DNA from: Bactrocera neohumeralis
Lineage: Eukaryota > Arthropoda > Insecta > Diptera > Tephritidae
Length of the DNA: 64,000 bases
Reading direction: 5' to 3'
NCBI RefSeq assembly: GCF_024586455.1
Contig: NC_065920.1
Coordinates: 48,815,824-48,879,823, forward strand
Shown: positions 1 through 10,609 of the stretch, one piece after another
How the letters are laid out: each line of letters begins with the position of its first letter
Numbering within the stretch: the stretch's first letter is position 1
Translations under genes and position numbers: made by a program
Notes under the pieces: model-generated
Seen by the model: the letters and a program-made list of their open reading frames with translations, nothing else
Told to the model about the DNA's origin: nothing
The model's database searches: none

Positions 1-1
1 T

Positions 2-502
2 GCAATAAAAAAATTTTGTAAACACCTCTGGTACCTGTCTGAAGAATGTATTGCATTGACATTATTCGACGATGACGTTTCTTATGCCATGAAACAAAAT
101 ATTGTGGAAAAAATTAAAAACATCGACAACTGCGACAAGGAAACGGAAAATGTAAAAAGGGTACACGTAAGATCCAGTGAAATCAATGAATTTATAAGAA
201 AAGAACTACATGATTTTGTAACAGCAAATACAATTGATTTTTTTGGACGGTTTGGGATTTCACCTCAATTTCTGCAGGTAGATCCACTTTATTGGAAGGA
301 TACAGAAACCTCTCAAAAAGCTAAGGATATTGTTATAAATATAAAAGTGGTTAACGACACAGCAGAACGTGGAGTAAAACTTAAAGAATATAATAGAATA
401 CTAACAAATGACGAATAAGAAAAAAAATTTTTATTACAAGTTGTAACTGATTATAAAAAACAATTTGATTCACATAATAAATCATCTTTAATTAGATCAT
501 AA
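2..502 (+). pseudogene. C-terminal part of a repeated arthropod protein family, broken by one in-frame stop
   Basis: The frame is open from the window edge (base 2) to a TAA at 416-418, about 138 codons. It then continues in the same frame for 27 more codons to a second stop at 500-502. The part after the TAA (motif FLLQVV) and the part before it (VVNDTAERGVKL) both look like the C-terminus of an uncharacterised family that I recall from many arthropod genomes, where the two motifs are continuous. The TAA therefore looks like a nonsense change in an otherwise intact reading frame. Function unknown; no catalytic motif seen. The N-terminal part lies outside the window. No ATG-led start is claimed because the open frame runs off the edge. 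It could also be an exon of a live gene using readthrough, but decay is simpler. The family assignment is from memory and needs a search. Confidence 0.5.
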
Positions 503-1117
503 GAAATAGTATTATATTTTTTATTATTGAGAGTTAAATTACCTTTCGCACATAACAAATGAAGTAGGGTAGACTAAATTTAAGAAAATGTAAAAATTCG
601 TAATTTTTCAGGATTTCAAGCTCCTTGCGCAACCTCTAAATCTTTTTTGATTGACCTAAAACTTTGTATATACTAGTTTTTTGGCTATTCTCATATTTCT
701 AGGGGGTGCGATCGAGAATCGGAATACTTTGGAAAATAAGGGCCACCCTAATGTGCATACTTTTCAGAGATGTGGTCAGTGGTTGAGGTAGCGGGATCGA
801 GACGAAATCTGAATTACACGATAGAGAAAGTTATTACTACAACGCTTCCTACAGAATGAGAGTCAACTCAATAAAATGAAGCTTCTTATCTGATAAGTAC
901 AAATTCTTTTAAATTTTTTTCAGAAGGGCAGATTTGCAGATATTAAAAAAAAAATTCAGAAAGTTGGGCAATTAATTCGATAGATAGAAGATTCCGCTCC
1001 AACAAAACTTTGCTTTCGGCAATTAAGCCCAGAATGGGGTTATAAAGATTGTCACAGTTTTCGAGATATCGATCTGAAATTATGCACACATCCTTCTCTT
1101 CTTAAGAAGATGCTATA
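503..1117. other. AT-rich intergenic stretch with a dispersed-repeat fragment
   Basis: No gene seen. The piece at about 1055-1115 (ATATCGATCTGAAATTATGC) resembles the dispersed repeat copy near 29,753-29,815. This suggests a fragment of that family directly abuts the mariner copy that follows. Confidence 0.4.
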
Positions 1118-1979
1118 CAAATTAAAATATCGTTCGCAGCAACTCGGACTGACATAAGAAACTACTTGGCGCACTTTACTTTGAGATTTTAAATTGAAAT
1201 CGTACAAAATACAGCTTGTACAAGAACTGAATCCGCTGCCTTCCCAAGAAAGACTTTTTGGCTCTATGGGTTCCGGAAAAGTTCCCAGAGATTCCAACGT
1301 TTTCGAGCCAAATTTTGTTCAGCGATGAGGCCCATTTCCGGCTCAATGGGTATGTAAAATGCAAAGTTTCCGCATTTGGGTCGAAGAGTAACCTGAAGAG
1401 ATTCAAGAGCTGCCAGAATCATCCAGAAAAACAACGGTTTGATGTGGTTTGTGGGCGGGTGGAATCATCGGTTCATATTTCTTCAAAAATAATGCTGGAG
1501 AAAACGTAACCGTCAACCGTCAACCGTATCACGCCATGATAACCGACTATTTGATGCCTGAAAATGAAGCTGGTGATCTCGGCGACATTTGGCTTCAACA
1601 AGACAGCGCCACTTCCCACACATCGCATCAATCAATGGATGTATTGAGAGAACACTTCGGTGAGCAGATAATTTCACGTTTGCGGCCGGTCGAATATCCA
1701 CCAAGATCGTGTGATATCACGCCGTTTGACTTTTTGCTGTGAGGATAAAGTCTAAAGTCTATGCGGATAAACCCGTTTCGATTCAGACCTTGGCTTTGGA
1801 CTGGTTACCAGTCGATACGCTCGATGGACCATCTGAGACGTAGCCGCGGCCAATATTTGAAAGAGATAATATTCAAAAAATAAATTCCAAAGAATATTCT
1901 TTAGAACGATAATAAAAATTTCCAATTAAATTTGAAGTTTATGTGTAAGTAGGGAATCTCAAAATGGATCACCCTTTTA
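1118..1979 (+). mobile_element. Mariner-type transposon, 5'-truncated and decayed
   Basis: The plus strand encodes scattered pieces of a mariner/IS630-type DDE transposase in shifting frames: RSQQLGL near 1130, LFSDEAHFRLNGY near 1315, an AGGIIGSYFF-like motif near 1460, NVTVN...YHAMITDY near 1505, and WLQQDSAT near 1590 carrying the second catalytic Asp, then CDITPFDFLL. A 3' terminal inverted repeat (AAAATGGATCACCCTTTTAA) ends near 1979. The same terminus appears reversed at 4931, 10,188 and 34,749. The 5' end and the HTH region are missing and several frameshifts are present, so the copy is non-autonomous. The subfamily was not determined. Confidence 0.8.
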
Positions 1980-2280
1980 AATATATAGCTGCAAACCAAA
2001 CCGATCGATCAAAATCAAGTTCTTGTTTGGCAACTTTTTTTGATATTACAGTTTCGTTGCCGCCCATGTTAACGTTCTTTCTTCTTTTTATTTTCTTTAA
2101 AAATTTATGCCACACAAGCCTATAAAACTGCCATAATTCAAAGTTGTTCACACTAATTAAATTGCATTTTAATTTATTTGCTTATAACGGCAATTTGGCC
2201 ACATCATTGACTTGTTACTTTCTTGGCTACACCCTCGACTAGTCACGTTGACTTATAGGCAAAACTATGCAACCACTTTT
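1980..2280. other. Intergenic stretch with no gene seen
   Basis: AT-rich DNA between the mariner end and a GC-richer island. No coding signal or repeat was recognised. Confidence 0.4.
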
Positions 2281-2745
2281 TGGTCTGCTTTATACTCGTA
2301 CAACGACGTCTCGACAACTTTGATTTACTCAAATTATTATGTCCCGCTGTGGTCGGTTAGACGATTGCAGGGACGGACGGCAGGTCGGTTGATTGCTTGG
2401 TCTCGGTGCGGCTGTGCGCATCTGTGCCGTCGCAACTGCAGTTGCCAAAAAACAATTCGACAATTTTACGATCTCTCAAGAAGCTGAAGAAAAACACGCG
2501 CACACATACGCACACACACTCAAACACAGACAAAGATGAAGGCTTTGAAAATAATTGGAAAGGATTATTTATGTGAAAATAGTATTGGCTATTGGCGCTA
2601 TGCTGCTTCATAGTTAGTCAAATATATGTACGTGTGTATGTACTTCTGTATATATGTATGTTTGTGTGTCGATAGCGCGTACCACGCGGTTGCCGCCTGT
2701 CTGCTGCGCTGCAAGGCCCAACGTTTGAACCGCATGCAAGTAAGT
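2281..2745. promoter_or_regulatory. GC-rich island with possible unassigned exon or promoter
   Basis: This block is clearly richer in G and C than its surroundings and free of recognisable transposon sequence. At its right end, about 2674-2739, an uninterrupted GC-rich segment is preceded by a possible acceptor (CGATAG) and followed by a strong donor (CAA|GTAAGT). Read in one frame it gives an HAVAACLLRCKAQRLN-like peptide that I do not recognise. A 27-codon ATG ORF follows CACACA-rich sequence at about 2536. It could be the 5' end of a gene whose other exons lie outside the window or in repeats, a conserved enhancer, or chance. No function is assigned. Confidence 0.25.
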
Positions 2746-4370
2746 GTTATAACGGTCGCGTCAATGAGAGTGTGTCTGTGTGTGTATTATGTGCGCACGT
2801 ATATGTGTAGGTGTCTGCATGTGTATGTAAATTTCATTTGGAAAATGTTGGCAAAAATGATTTCCTTTTTGGTTTCCACGTCCGCGTTCGCAGCTGCCAA
2901 ATGCCTGGCTGCCAATTTCCGCTGTCGCTAACGTTGTTCTTGCCTTCGTGTTCTGTTTCTTTTTTTTTTGTTTTTGTTATTTTTGTGTGTTATGCCTAGC
3001 TCGGCTGGTGTTCTAGCCGTAGCTGTAGCTCCAGTTGATGATGCTGTGTGTAAGCGTAATATTTGTGGTAAAGTGTGAGGTTATGGTTGGCGTAGAGGTC
3101 TTTGCAAGTTTTTGACCGACTTTGCAGCGCACACAAAGCGCCACAGTTTTAAGGGTCTCAATATTCTATTACACGTGCAAATTTTTTTGGGCTTTTATTT
3201 TTAATTAAATGCGGTTTGTGCCGCTTTTGGCTTTTTTTCTGCTGCTTCTTCTGGTTTCTACAGCTTTTCTTAGATATAAATATATATTTTTTCTACTTTG
3301 CTACCTTTTTTCTTTCTATTTTTATTTTCTTGCAAATTTTTTTCCTTTTATTTTTATTTTCGTTTTTTTTCTTTTTACTTTCTTTTTCTATTTTTATTTT
3401 CTCGCAAATTTTTTTCCTTTTATTTTTATTTTCTTTTTTTTTTTTTTTTTCTTTTTACTTTCTTTTTCTATTTTTCCCTTTTTGCTGCTTTTTTCCTTCT
3501 TATTCTACACGTTTTTCTGTTTTAAATACAGTTATAAGGCTAACTCACAGTTTGCTAAGCAAAAATTTATTTTTCAAAACTTTTTTAAAAGTATATTGTA
3601 CATTTGTATGTATGTATATATACAGCCATTATTATTTATATTAGCGTTAATAACAAATCAAACACCCGTTTAGGACCGTCTCGTACGCATTTATTCCACA
3701 GCACCACGCTTGTCTTGAAATAGTTTTCAATTTCATTTAGTTTTTTGAAAAATTTCGACATTTTTTATTATATAATTATGCACAGTTATAACTGCTTATA
3801 TATGTATACTTATGCACACGTGTGAAATATTGAAATTTTTTCATAACTCCGAGCAATATTCGAAAACTCCTGCAGCTTACACACTAACGCACATAACGCT
3901 TACACAATTTTTCTCAACTTTTGCACACACACATGTGCTTTTATGTATGATTATGTGTGTATTTTGCCTTATTAAACATTTATTTTAAATGCTCACATTC
4001 TTGCTGCAAAGATTTTCTTTTTTTTTTTATTCGATATTTTCAGCTAGCCAATGTCACCAAAATGTATGAAAAAAAATCAAAAAATCACACATACACACGC
4101 ACACTGCTACAAATTTACACACTTATGCAGCTTGTAAGGGTGGGGGGGTAGTGGGAGGCGCAACGCGTCGCGAAACAATTGCACAATTCGAATATTATCC
4201 AATTGCAGCGAAGTGCCACAATGCGGCCACAAATCAGCACTCATAAATTAAACACTACTTATGCACATTTTCTTTAAGCTGCGAGCAGTTTTTTAGTTAC
4301 TTTCTTTGTAGCATTTATTAGGTTAGAGTTGGTTAGGAAGCAGTTTTGAGTGGTGCTATAACCGCAATAG
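2746..4370. other. T-rich noncoding stretch
   Basis: Long T-rich runs, TG/CA microsatellites and ATGTATGT tracts. The long Phe/Leu-rich frames at 3209-3673 follow from poly-T and are not genes. A purine/pyrimidine-biased region at 3850-4140 contains CACACA tracts. The character resembles intronic or upstream DNA of a fly gene, but no exon could be anchored. Confidence 0.4.
3317..3474. repeat. Tandem duplication of a 71-80 bp T-rich unit
   Basis: Two successive units begin with CTATTTTTATTTTCT at 3317 and 3388. They share an internal GCAAATTTTTTTCC block and the ending TTTTTACTTTCTTTTT. A third unit starts at about 3468 and stops. The second unit is longer through expansion of a T run. It is a simple local duplication. 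Confidence 0.7.
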
Positions 4371-4830
4371 CAGGATGTGTGTGCTAATGCTCGACCGAAC
4401 GTACGCGATTCCACGGCGTGTATAGAATTCGAAACATTACCCAGCAACAGCCAATCCGGGACTGAAAGCTCTTATCTAATGCCAATTGCCAAAAAGCACA
4501 AACGCCGCCAAACGGCAGCAACAGCAGCCTAAGCAGCAGCAGCAGCAGCTGTGGTAACGAGTTGCAAGTGATGAGCGTAAGCAAAGCGCGAGAGCGACGT
4601 GCTGTGCCCACCCTCCTGACGAACGAGCTAGCGTCGGCTTGTGTGGCCAAAAGCGCGCAACAACAGGCCTACTTGCTTGCTTGTATGTCGTATGCATGTG
4701 CGCGTGGCAAGCACAAGAAATTCCCAGAGCAGCAGCAGCAGCAACAGAGACTAAACGCCGCCAGCTGTCAATGGCTAATCGGGCACAGTGGGTCGAGTGT
4801 GGCAGATAAGAGGCGTTGATGCTGTTGTTT
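4371..4830. promoter_or_regulatory. GC-rich, CAG-repeat-containing island, possible promoter or 5' UTR
   Basis: This block is GC-rich compared with the flanks and holds two CAG runs, at about 4530-4550 and 4730-4750. Open frames exist on both strands (poly-Leu on the minus strand, poly-Gln on the plus strand) but they come from the CAG runs. I see no family match and no confident splice partner. The composition is what fly 5' UTRs and promoters look like. Which strand and which gene is unknown. Confidence 0.25.
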
Positions 4831-4930
4831 GCGACTTTACTATAAATTAAGAAATACATATTATATTTGAGAACCATATAATAACCCTTTAAAACACTAA
4901 TTTAAAAGATAACAAGAATACTCGAAGATA

Positions 4931-5186
4931 AAGGGTGATTCATTTCGAGTTTCCCCACTTTTTTAAAGGAAAAACACCCATAAACTTCAAATTTAATGGG
5001 GAAAGAACGTTCTTTGACATTTATTTTTTAAAATCAAGTGTCGCCGAGATTCCGAGCTTCAATTTCAGACATCAAAAAGTCGGTTATCACAACGCGATAA
5101 CGGTCGTCATTGACGGTTACGGTCGGATGAAATAGCAGCTCTTGAATCTTCAGGGTACTCTTCGTCCCAAATGCGGCCATTTTGCT
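4931..5186 (-). mobile_element. Mariner-type transposon, 3' segment (interrupted copy)
   Basis: Begins with the inverted-repeat terminus AAGGGTGATTCATTTCGAG and continues through the C-terminal and middle transposase region read on the minus strand. Near 5040-5110 it matches the residue stretch around the GDI...ITDY motifs. It is cut at 5187-5197 by a LINE insertion and resumes at 5998. Confidence 0.75.
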
Positions 5187-5997
5187 TGTTTACATACCCT
5201 TCTTCTTCTTTACTGGCGTAGACACCGCTTACACAATTATAGCCGAGTTAACAACAGCACGCTTCTTCTTTCAGGTCCTTCTCCCCACTGGTCTTTCCAA
5301 TGGAGTGGAAGTCTTCCTCTTCCTCTGCTTCCCACCGGCGGGTATTGCGTCGAATACTTTCAGAGCTGGAGTGTTTTCGTCCATCCGGACAACATGACCT
5401 AGCCAGCGTAGCCGCTGTTTTTTAATTCGCTGAACTATGTCAATGTCGTCGTATATCTCGTACAGCTCATCGTTCCATCGAATGCGATATTCGCCGTGGC
5501 CAATGCGCTAAGGACCATAAATCTTTCGCAGAACCTTTCTCTCGAAAACTCGTAACGTCGACTCATCGGTTGCCGTCATCGTCCAAGCCTCTGCACCATA
5601 TAGCAGGACGGGAATAATGAGTGACTTATAGAGTTTGACTTTTGTTCGTCGAGAGAGGACTTTACTTTTCAATTGCCTACTCAGTCCGTAGTAGCACCTG
5701 TTGGCAAGAGTAATCCTGCTTTGGATTTCCAGGCTGACATTCATGGTGGTGTTTATACTGGTTCCTAAATAGACGAAATTACCTACAACTTCAAAGTTAT
5801 GACGGTCAACAGTGACGTGAGAGCTCGACTCGTTCACTGCCCTGCCAGACCCATTTGCTTTGCTTCCTTGTCCAGTCTGGAGAAAGCAGAATTAACGGCG
5901 CGGGTGTTGAGACCGATGATATCAATATTATCGACATACGCCAGCAGCTGTACACTCTTATAGTAAAAGATTGTACCTGCTCGACCTGTTTACATAC
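5187..5997. repeat. 11-bp target-site duplication flanking a LINE insertion
   Basis: TGTTTACATAC occurs at 5187-5197 and again at 5987-5997, exactly bracketing the LINE fragment 5198-5986. Perfect duplications of this length are a hallmark of target-primed reverse transcription. They also show the insertion is recent relative to the host mariner. Confidence 0.85.
5198..5986 (-). mobile_element. 5'-truncated non-LTR retrotransposon (copy 1)
   Basis: On the minus strand this is the 3' part of a LINE reverse-transcriptase ORF. It runs from a degenerate YxDN box near 5930 through [23 protein letters not shown] and FERKVLRKIYGP to a C-terminus near 5230, ending in a (GAA)n tail (CTTCTTCTTC on the plus strand). 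Read through frameshifts, it is the typical C-terminal segment of an RTE/CR1/Jockey-like insect element; the clade was not resolved. Two more copies lie at 15,406 and 38,727. It sits inside a mariner with an 11-bp duplication on each side. The 5' truncation and simple-repeat 3' tail fit LINE integration. The copy is dead. Confidence 0.85.
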
Positions 5998-6340
5998 ATT
6001 GAGCCAAAAATGGCCCGCTCAACAAAATTTAGCTCAAAAATGTGAGATCTTCTTGGAACTTTTCACGAGTCCATAGAAGAAGAGCAAGGTCGAGCGGCTT
6101 TTGTTCTTGCGCAAGCAGACGTAATCTAAGATCTCGACGTAAACTGCGCCAAGTCATTCTATCCGTCAATCCCAGTTGCTGGGACCGGCGCCGAATCGAC
6201 TATCCACGGTTTTCGTGTACACTCTCAGTTACGGCCGCTATATTTTCTTCACTGCGTGCTGGACGTGGTCTATTCGGTCGAATAATATAATAATGAATGC
6301 TGGGTCTCAAGATGGGTGTTGGTGTTGTGGTAAAATTTTG
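5998..6340 (-). mobile_element. Mariner-type transposon, N-terminal segment (interrupted copy, second half)
   Basis: Continues the element left off at 5186. The minus strand encodes RPRPARSEENIAAV and RRRSQQLGLT followed by a WRSLRRDL-like stretch, the helix-turn-helix linker region of the same mariner type as at 1118 and 8686. The 5' terminus is missing; similarity fades near 6330-6340. Confidence 0.75.
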
Positions 6341-8685
6341 ATTCACATGAATCCCGATCTGAGAGCTTTCAATTGCAATTCCTGCATCTATTGAGCTCAT
6401 TAGACCTTTTATGGCTTACGCTGGGCTTAAGACCTTACAACTGAGTACTGCTCTAGCCAGGCACACAAATCAGTGTAATCATGGAGTAACTTAATGCCAG
6501 AAATAAGGAGTCTAGACATCCCTTCACTAGCCTGAAGCGTGCAGTCAGCGAGTTCAAGGTTAATATTGTCGCCCTGCTTTTGGAGTGGATAGTCATCACT
6601 CTAAAGGAGGCTGCACTTCACAGCAGTAGATATTCTGCTACTTTAATCCATTTGAAAGACACGGTATTCTTTAAGGCTTCCTGCAGGCTTGAATTTTTTT
6701 TTTTTTCATTTTACATCGTTTTCTGAAATTCCCAACGTGTGATCTACAATGAATACCTAGAGAAACCCAAAATGCGTTGGTTCTCACGGCCGAAAGAAGA
6801 AGTTTGAGTCGAATGAAGAAGTTTGAATCAAACGAAGAAGTTTGAGAAGAATCTTGTCCAGTAAGAGATAAAGAAGTTGTACCATTAATGGGCCAAGTGT
6901 ATCCAGCTGATCATTCGAACTTTGTATCGTCTAACAAAAGAATGATTGATATTTACATTTTTATTTTGTATTTGAAAATCTTTATAGAAGAGTTTTTTAA
7001 GTGAATCTGACCGATATTTTAATTTAATAGGGATGTATACTCCTCATAGTCTTTTATAGATTACCGAATATTTGAAGTTCTATAAATTGAGTTGATATAT
7101 CTAAATAAAAAACTTAGCAAGTGGAAACTCTCCACAATATTTTAAAGCACTTTAGTGTTTTATCCGCGCTTATGCTATTTTATCTTAACAATGATTCCAG
7201 TGTTATGCGGTAACCTCACCATACTTTCTCAACTGTGCATTGTTCATGCTTTAAGAATATAAATATTTAAATTTAAATATAGTCAACTATATATAAAAAA
7301 TCTGTAGCAAGAGGAACATTTATTTATAGAAAATTCATCTCACCAATTGCCCACTGTTCGGTGTAAAATTGCCAATTCTTCAAGCAGAGTGTAATGAACG
7401 CCATGGAAGGCAGATCAGAGAAGCAAGGTGAAAATGATTGCAAAACAATGTTGCTCAGAGAGCAAACAGCACTCACTTTTCTCTCCAAATATTTGAGTAC
7501 TCTGTTTTTCGCTCCTAAACTTTATGTTGGCAGAATTTCAGCTGTTGGACAAGTTATGTTGTTGTTATGCTACAATTAACATGTGGGTGGTGAAAGCAAA
7601 TGTAATTGTGCTACTATGTATTAACTACATTGACTCTGGACCATGTGCGCGCAAAGCATATTACAAGTAAGCTTAGAAAAAATAACGGTATGAGCACAAA
7701 AGGCGGAAGAATATGAAAAAGTGAGCAATTTTTATTGTCACGCATATTAAAACATCGTTATCAACACTAAATGCTCAACACAAATGGAATAAAGGATGCG
7801 AAGTTGCTGAAGCACAGCACTTAGGTAGAAACCACTGCGTAAGGGTATGTAAAATTTCGAGAGCGGCCATGTACCCGCTTGCATACATACCTACATACTT
7901 AATTTTGCGAGTATGTTGCCCTTAATTTTGACAAAAACCACCAGGTGGCATACTTGTGAAGACGACTGTGTATATTTGTATGAACGATAATGATATTTTT
8001 ATATATAATGAAAAATTGGTGCACATAAAATAAGAGAATATATTACTAAAAATATCTCTAGCTGTCGCCAAATTCAACCTTTTCCTTTGAAAACAAAGTT
8101 TTTGAATAAGGACTTTAAACACCAGATAATGATATGTAGCTAGATGTAACCTTCAAACGACCTGTGTACAAATGTTTGGACAATTGGTTCGCGATCATTT
8201 TAAGTGACGTGAGTTTTGGTCTTTTCATCAGGTGTGTACTGAATCCAAAAAGCAGCTTAAACAAGCTATCCGAGATCTGCACTAGGCGATGCAATCATTC
8301 CTAAGTGTTTTGTAAAATTCTATAAGAAAATTTGGAAGAGCCGAACACGATGTTCGCCAGGGATGTTCAAAAAAGACGTTCATAGACAGAACTTAGACAA
8401 AATACACAAAAATATTTAGAATGACAGTAAAATAAAGTTGAGATAACTAACTCGATCTCTCCGACGATGTCAAAGAAACCTGTTGGATATATCGGAAAAT
8501 ATTATTTGTTCAGTATGAAAGCTGAACAATGCAGAGGTAATCGCTAACAAAGAGGACTACTCGTATTTTAAAGATGATATCGATGATATCGAAAAGTTGG
8601 AAGGTGCATATACTCGAGTTATCGTTATCGATAGCAATTAAAATGAATAATACAATATATGTATAATAATAATACAATAAATGTA
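6341..8685. other. Long intergenic stretch without a recognised gene
   Basis: Mostly AT-rich unique-looking DNA. A block at about 6420-6690 is less AT-rich and reads on the minus strand as broken fragments that may be old LINE sequence, but I could not identify it. Short frames at 7394-7579 and 7922-8122 have no recognisable features. Confidence 0.35.
6791..6850. repeat. Short tandem repeat, about 18-bp unit, three copies
   Basis: The phrase GAAGAAGTTTGA occurs three times in about 55 bases, separated by GTCGAAT and ATCAAAC spacers. Confidence 0.7.
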
Positions 8686-10110
8686 ACGGATAATCCAAAT
8701 AGAGGTACCTTTTTCTATAGCCTTTTTTGACAGATCACGTGTAAGCCGTGTCAAGCTGTCATGTTATTTTTGTTGATTATTGTTTGGCATTTCAGCATGG
8801 AAAGACTTACGCCTGAACAACGCTTATAAATCGTTCAACTTTATTACGAAAACTCACGGTCTATCTCTCAATGTATTTCGCGCGAATTACGATATGATAT
8901 ATAATTTATCGGAAATTACATATCTTTCGTTTGAATAATAAAACTCCGGTTTACCGTACTGAGCGGCTTGCCGTCCAGTTTATTAATAATAATTTTATTC
9001 TTTACAAAAATCTTATTTCCTAAATTTACCTGAAGCCGTTGTGCCGACTTGACATTCCTCAGCATCAACGACCCGGCATATCTTATATAAACATAACAGT
9101 GGCATTTGATTTCATTTTTAAAGGAATTTAATGCTTGCTTATGAATATTTCCTTATTTATGTATTTTACAATTTTATATGTACATATGTATGTAGTTGGA
9201 TCTGAAGATTCAACTTACATTTCAGAGAAATAAAAATATTTAAAAAATACTTGTCTTTTTTTGTGTGTCGACGAGTTTGACAGTGGTGGAGTCGTTTGAC
9301 GACGCAACGCGCGCTTCGCTCAACTTATGATCAACATAATCGTCCTACTAAGCGTACTATTCGCAACACCATCACCTCTCAAGAGGTGCATTCATCATTT
9401 GATAATATTTGAACGAATAGACTACGTCCAGCACGCAGTGAAAAAAATATAGCAACCGTAGCTGAGAATGTACCCGAAGACCATCGAGAGTCAATTTGGC
9501 GCCGTTGGCAGCAACTCGGACTGACGTATGGAACGACTTCTCGCATTTTACGTCGAGCACTTAAATTGAAAGCGTACAAAATACAGCTTGTATAAGAACG
9601 GAAGCCGCTGCCTTCCCAAGAAACATTTTTTCGCTCTATGGGTTCCTGAAAAGTTCCCAGAAGATCCGACGTTTTCGAGCCAAATTTTGTTTAGCGATGA
9701 AGCCCATTTAATGAGTATGTAAACAAGCGAAATTGCCGGTGAGAACGTAACCGTCAATGGCGACCGTTTTCGCGCCATGATTACCGACTATTTGATGCCT
9801 AAAATTGAGCTCGTGATCTCGGTGACAAGACTACATCACTTCTCACATATCGCATCAATCAATGGATTTATTGAGAGAATACTTCCGTGAGCAAATAAGT
9901 TCACGTTTTGGGCTGATTGATTGGCCACGAAAACCATGTGATATCACACCGTCTAAAGTGTATGCAGACAAGCCCTCTTCGATTCAGGCCTTGGAGCAAA
10001 ACATCACGTATGTCACTCGCCAGTTACTAGTCGCACTGCTCGAACGAGACATCGAAAATTGGACTCGAAAAACATTTAAAACTTAAGAGATCCGACTTAG
10101 CACAGCGGCA
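8686..10110 (+). mobile_element. Mariner-type transposon, nearly full length but decayed
   Basis: Starts with a degenerate 5' inverted repeat (GGATAATCCAAATAGAGGTACC-like, 8686-8710). The transposase start MERLTPEQRL is near 8798. An AT-rich insertion or divergent piece fills about 8920-9250. Coding resumes with RPARSEKNIATVAE and RRWQQLGLTYGTT near 9430-9540, then a middle region with a deletion across the first catalytic motif (about 9700-9730), and a C-terminal part with YADKPSSIQALEQNI-like residues near 9960-10,010. Many stops and frameshifts; not active. It is the best guide to the family's 5' end in this window. Confidence 0.8.
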
Positions 10111-10187
10111 TACATGGTATGTATACTATATAACAAGTGTACCGAAAAATTCATATTCTTTTAACGAAAGCTCAACTTTTCTTAATA

Positions 10188-10325
10188 AAGCGTGATCCAT
10201 TTCGAGGAAATTTAAAGGGGTATGTTTATTATCATTTGAAAGAACATTCTTTGGCATTTATTTTTTGAAGATTATCTCTTTCAAATGTTGGCTGCGGCTA
10301 CGTCTCAGATGGTCCATCCGTTGTT
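10188..10325 (-). mobile_element. Mariner 3'-end fragment
   Basis: AAGCGTGATCCATTTCGAG followed by the 3' untranslated and C-terminal end (GGCTACGTCTCAGATGGTCC near 10,290). It is the same terminus as at 4931 and 34,749, in minus orientation. Only the last about 140 bp remain. Confidence 0.75.
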
Positions 10326-10344
10326 ACTTGATTTGCACTCTATT

Positions 10345-10609
10345 TGGTTTGTCATTTCTTAATGAACAGATCTCCTCCGGAACAACGTTTGTAAAGTTTG
10401 CAGAGTTGGAAATTCGAGCAACAGTAGATCTCAGAGACATCTAGTGCGCACTAAAGGCGATATTGCTGCTGTGGAGCAGAGTTTCAAAAAAGACCCGAAT
10501 GAATCCATCCTCCATCCACTTTGGGGAAGATTTTGCAGAAAGATCTTCGTTTTTGCAGCTTTACAAAATTGAACTTTATACATAATGTTACAGTCAATGG
10601 GGAACGCTA
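10345..10609 (+). mobile_element. Second-type mariner, N-terminal segment, interrupted at a TA
   Basis: The plus strand gives broken pieces of a mariner N-terminus (SPPEQRL, QSFKKDPNESI, a LRKDLRF-like HTH piece) running into NVTVNGERY at 10,585-10,608, with an internal deletion in between. It stops at a TA (10,608-10,609), where another mariner is inserted. The frame resumes at 11,474 with RTMINDFFVSKLENIDVDD. Confidence 0.75.

Noticed and set aside
3209..3673. Long Phe/Leu-rich open frames on the plus strand
   Set aside because: They come from T-runs and a T-rich tandem duplication; no domain and two overlapping frames are equally open.
4476..4877. 133-codon minus-strand frame with poly-Leu
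   Set aside because: Open only because of CAG/CTG runs; no conserved motif and no convincing start.
5142..5402. Plus-strand frames opposite the LINE copies (also 15,182-15,658 and 38,551-38,769 ends)
   Set aside because: They run across LINE 3' tails on the wrong strand; the coding sense is minus.
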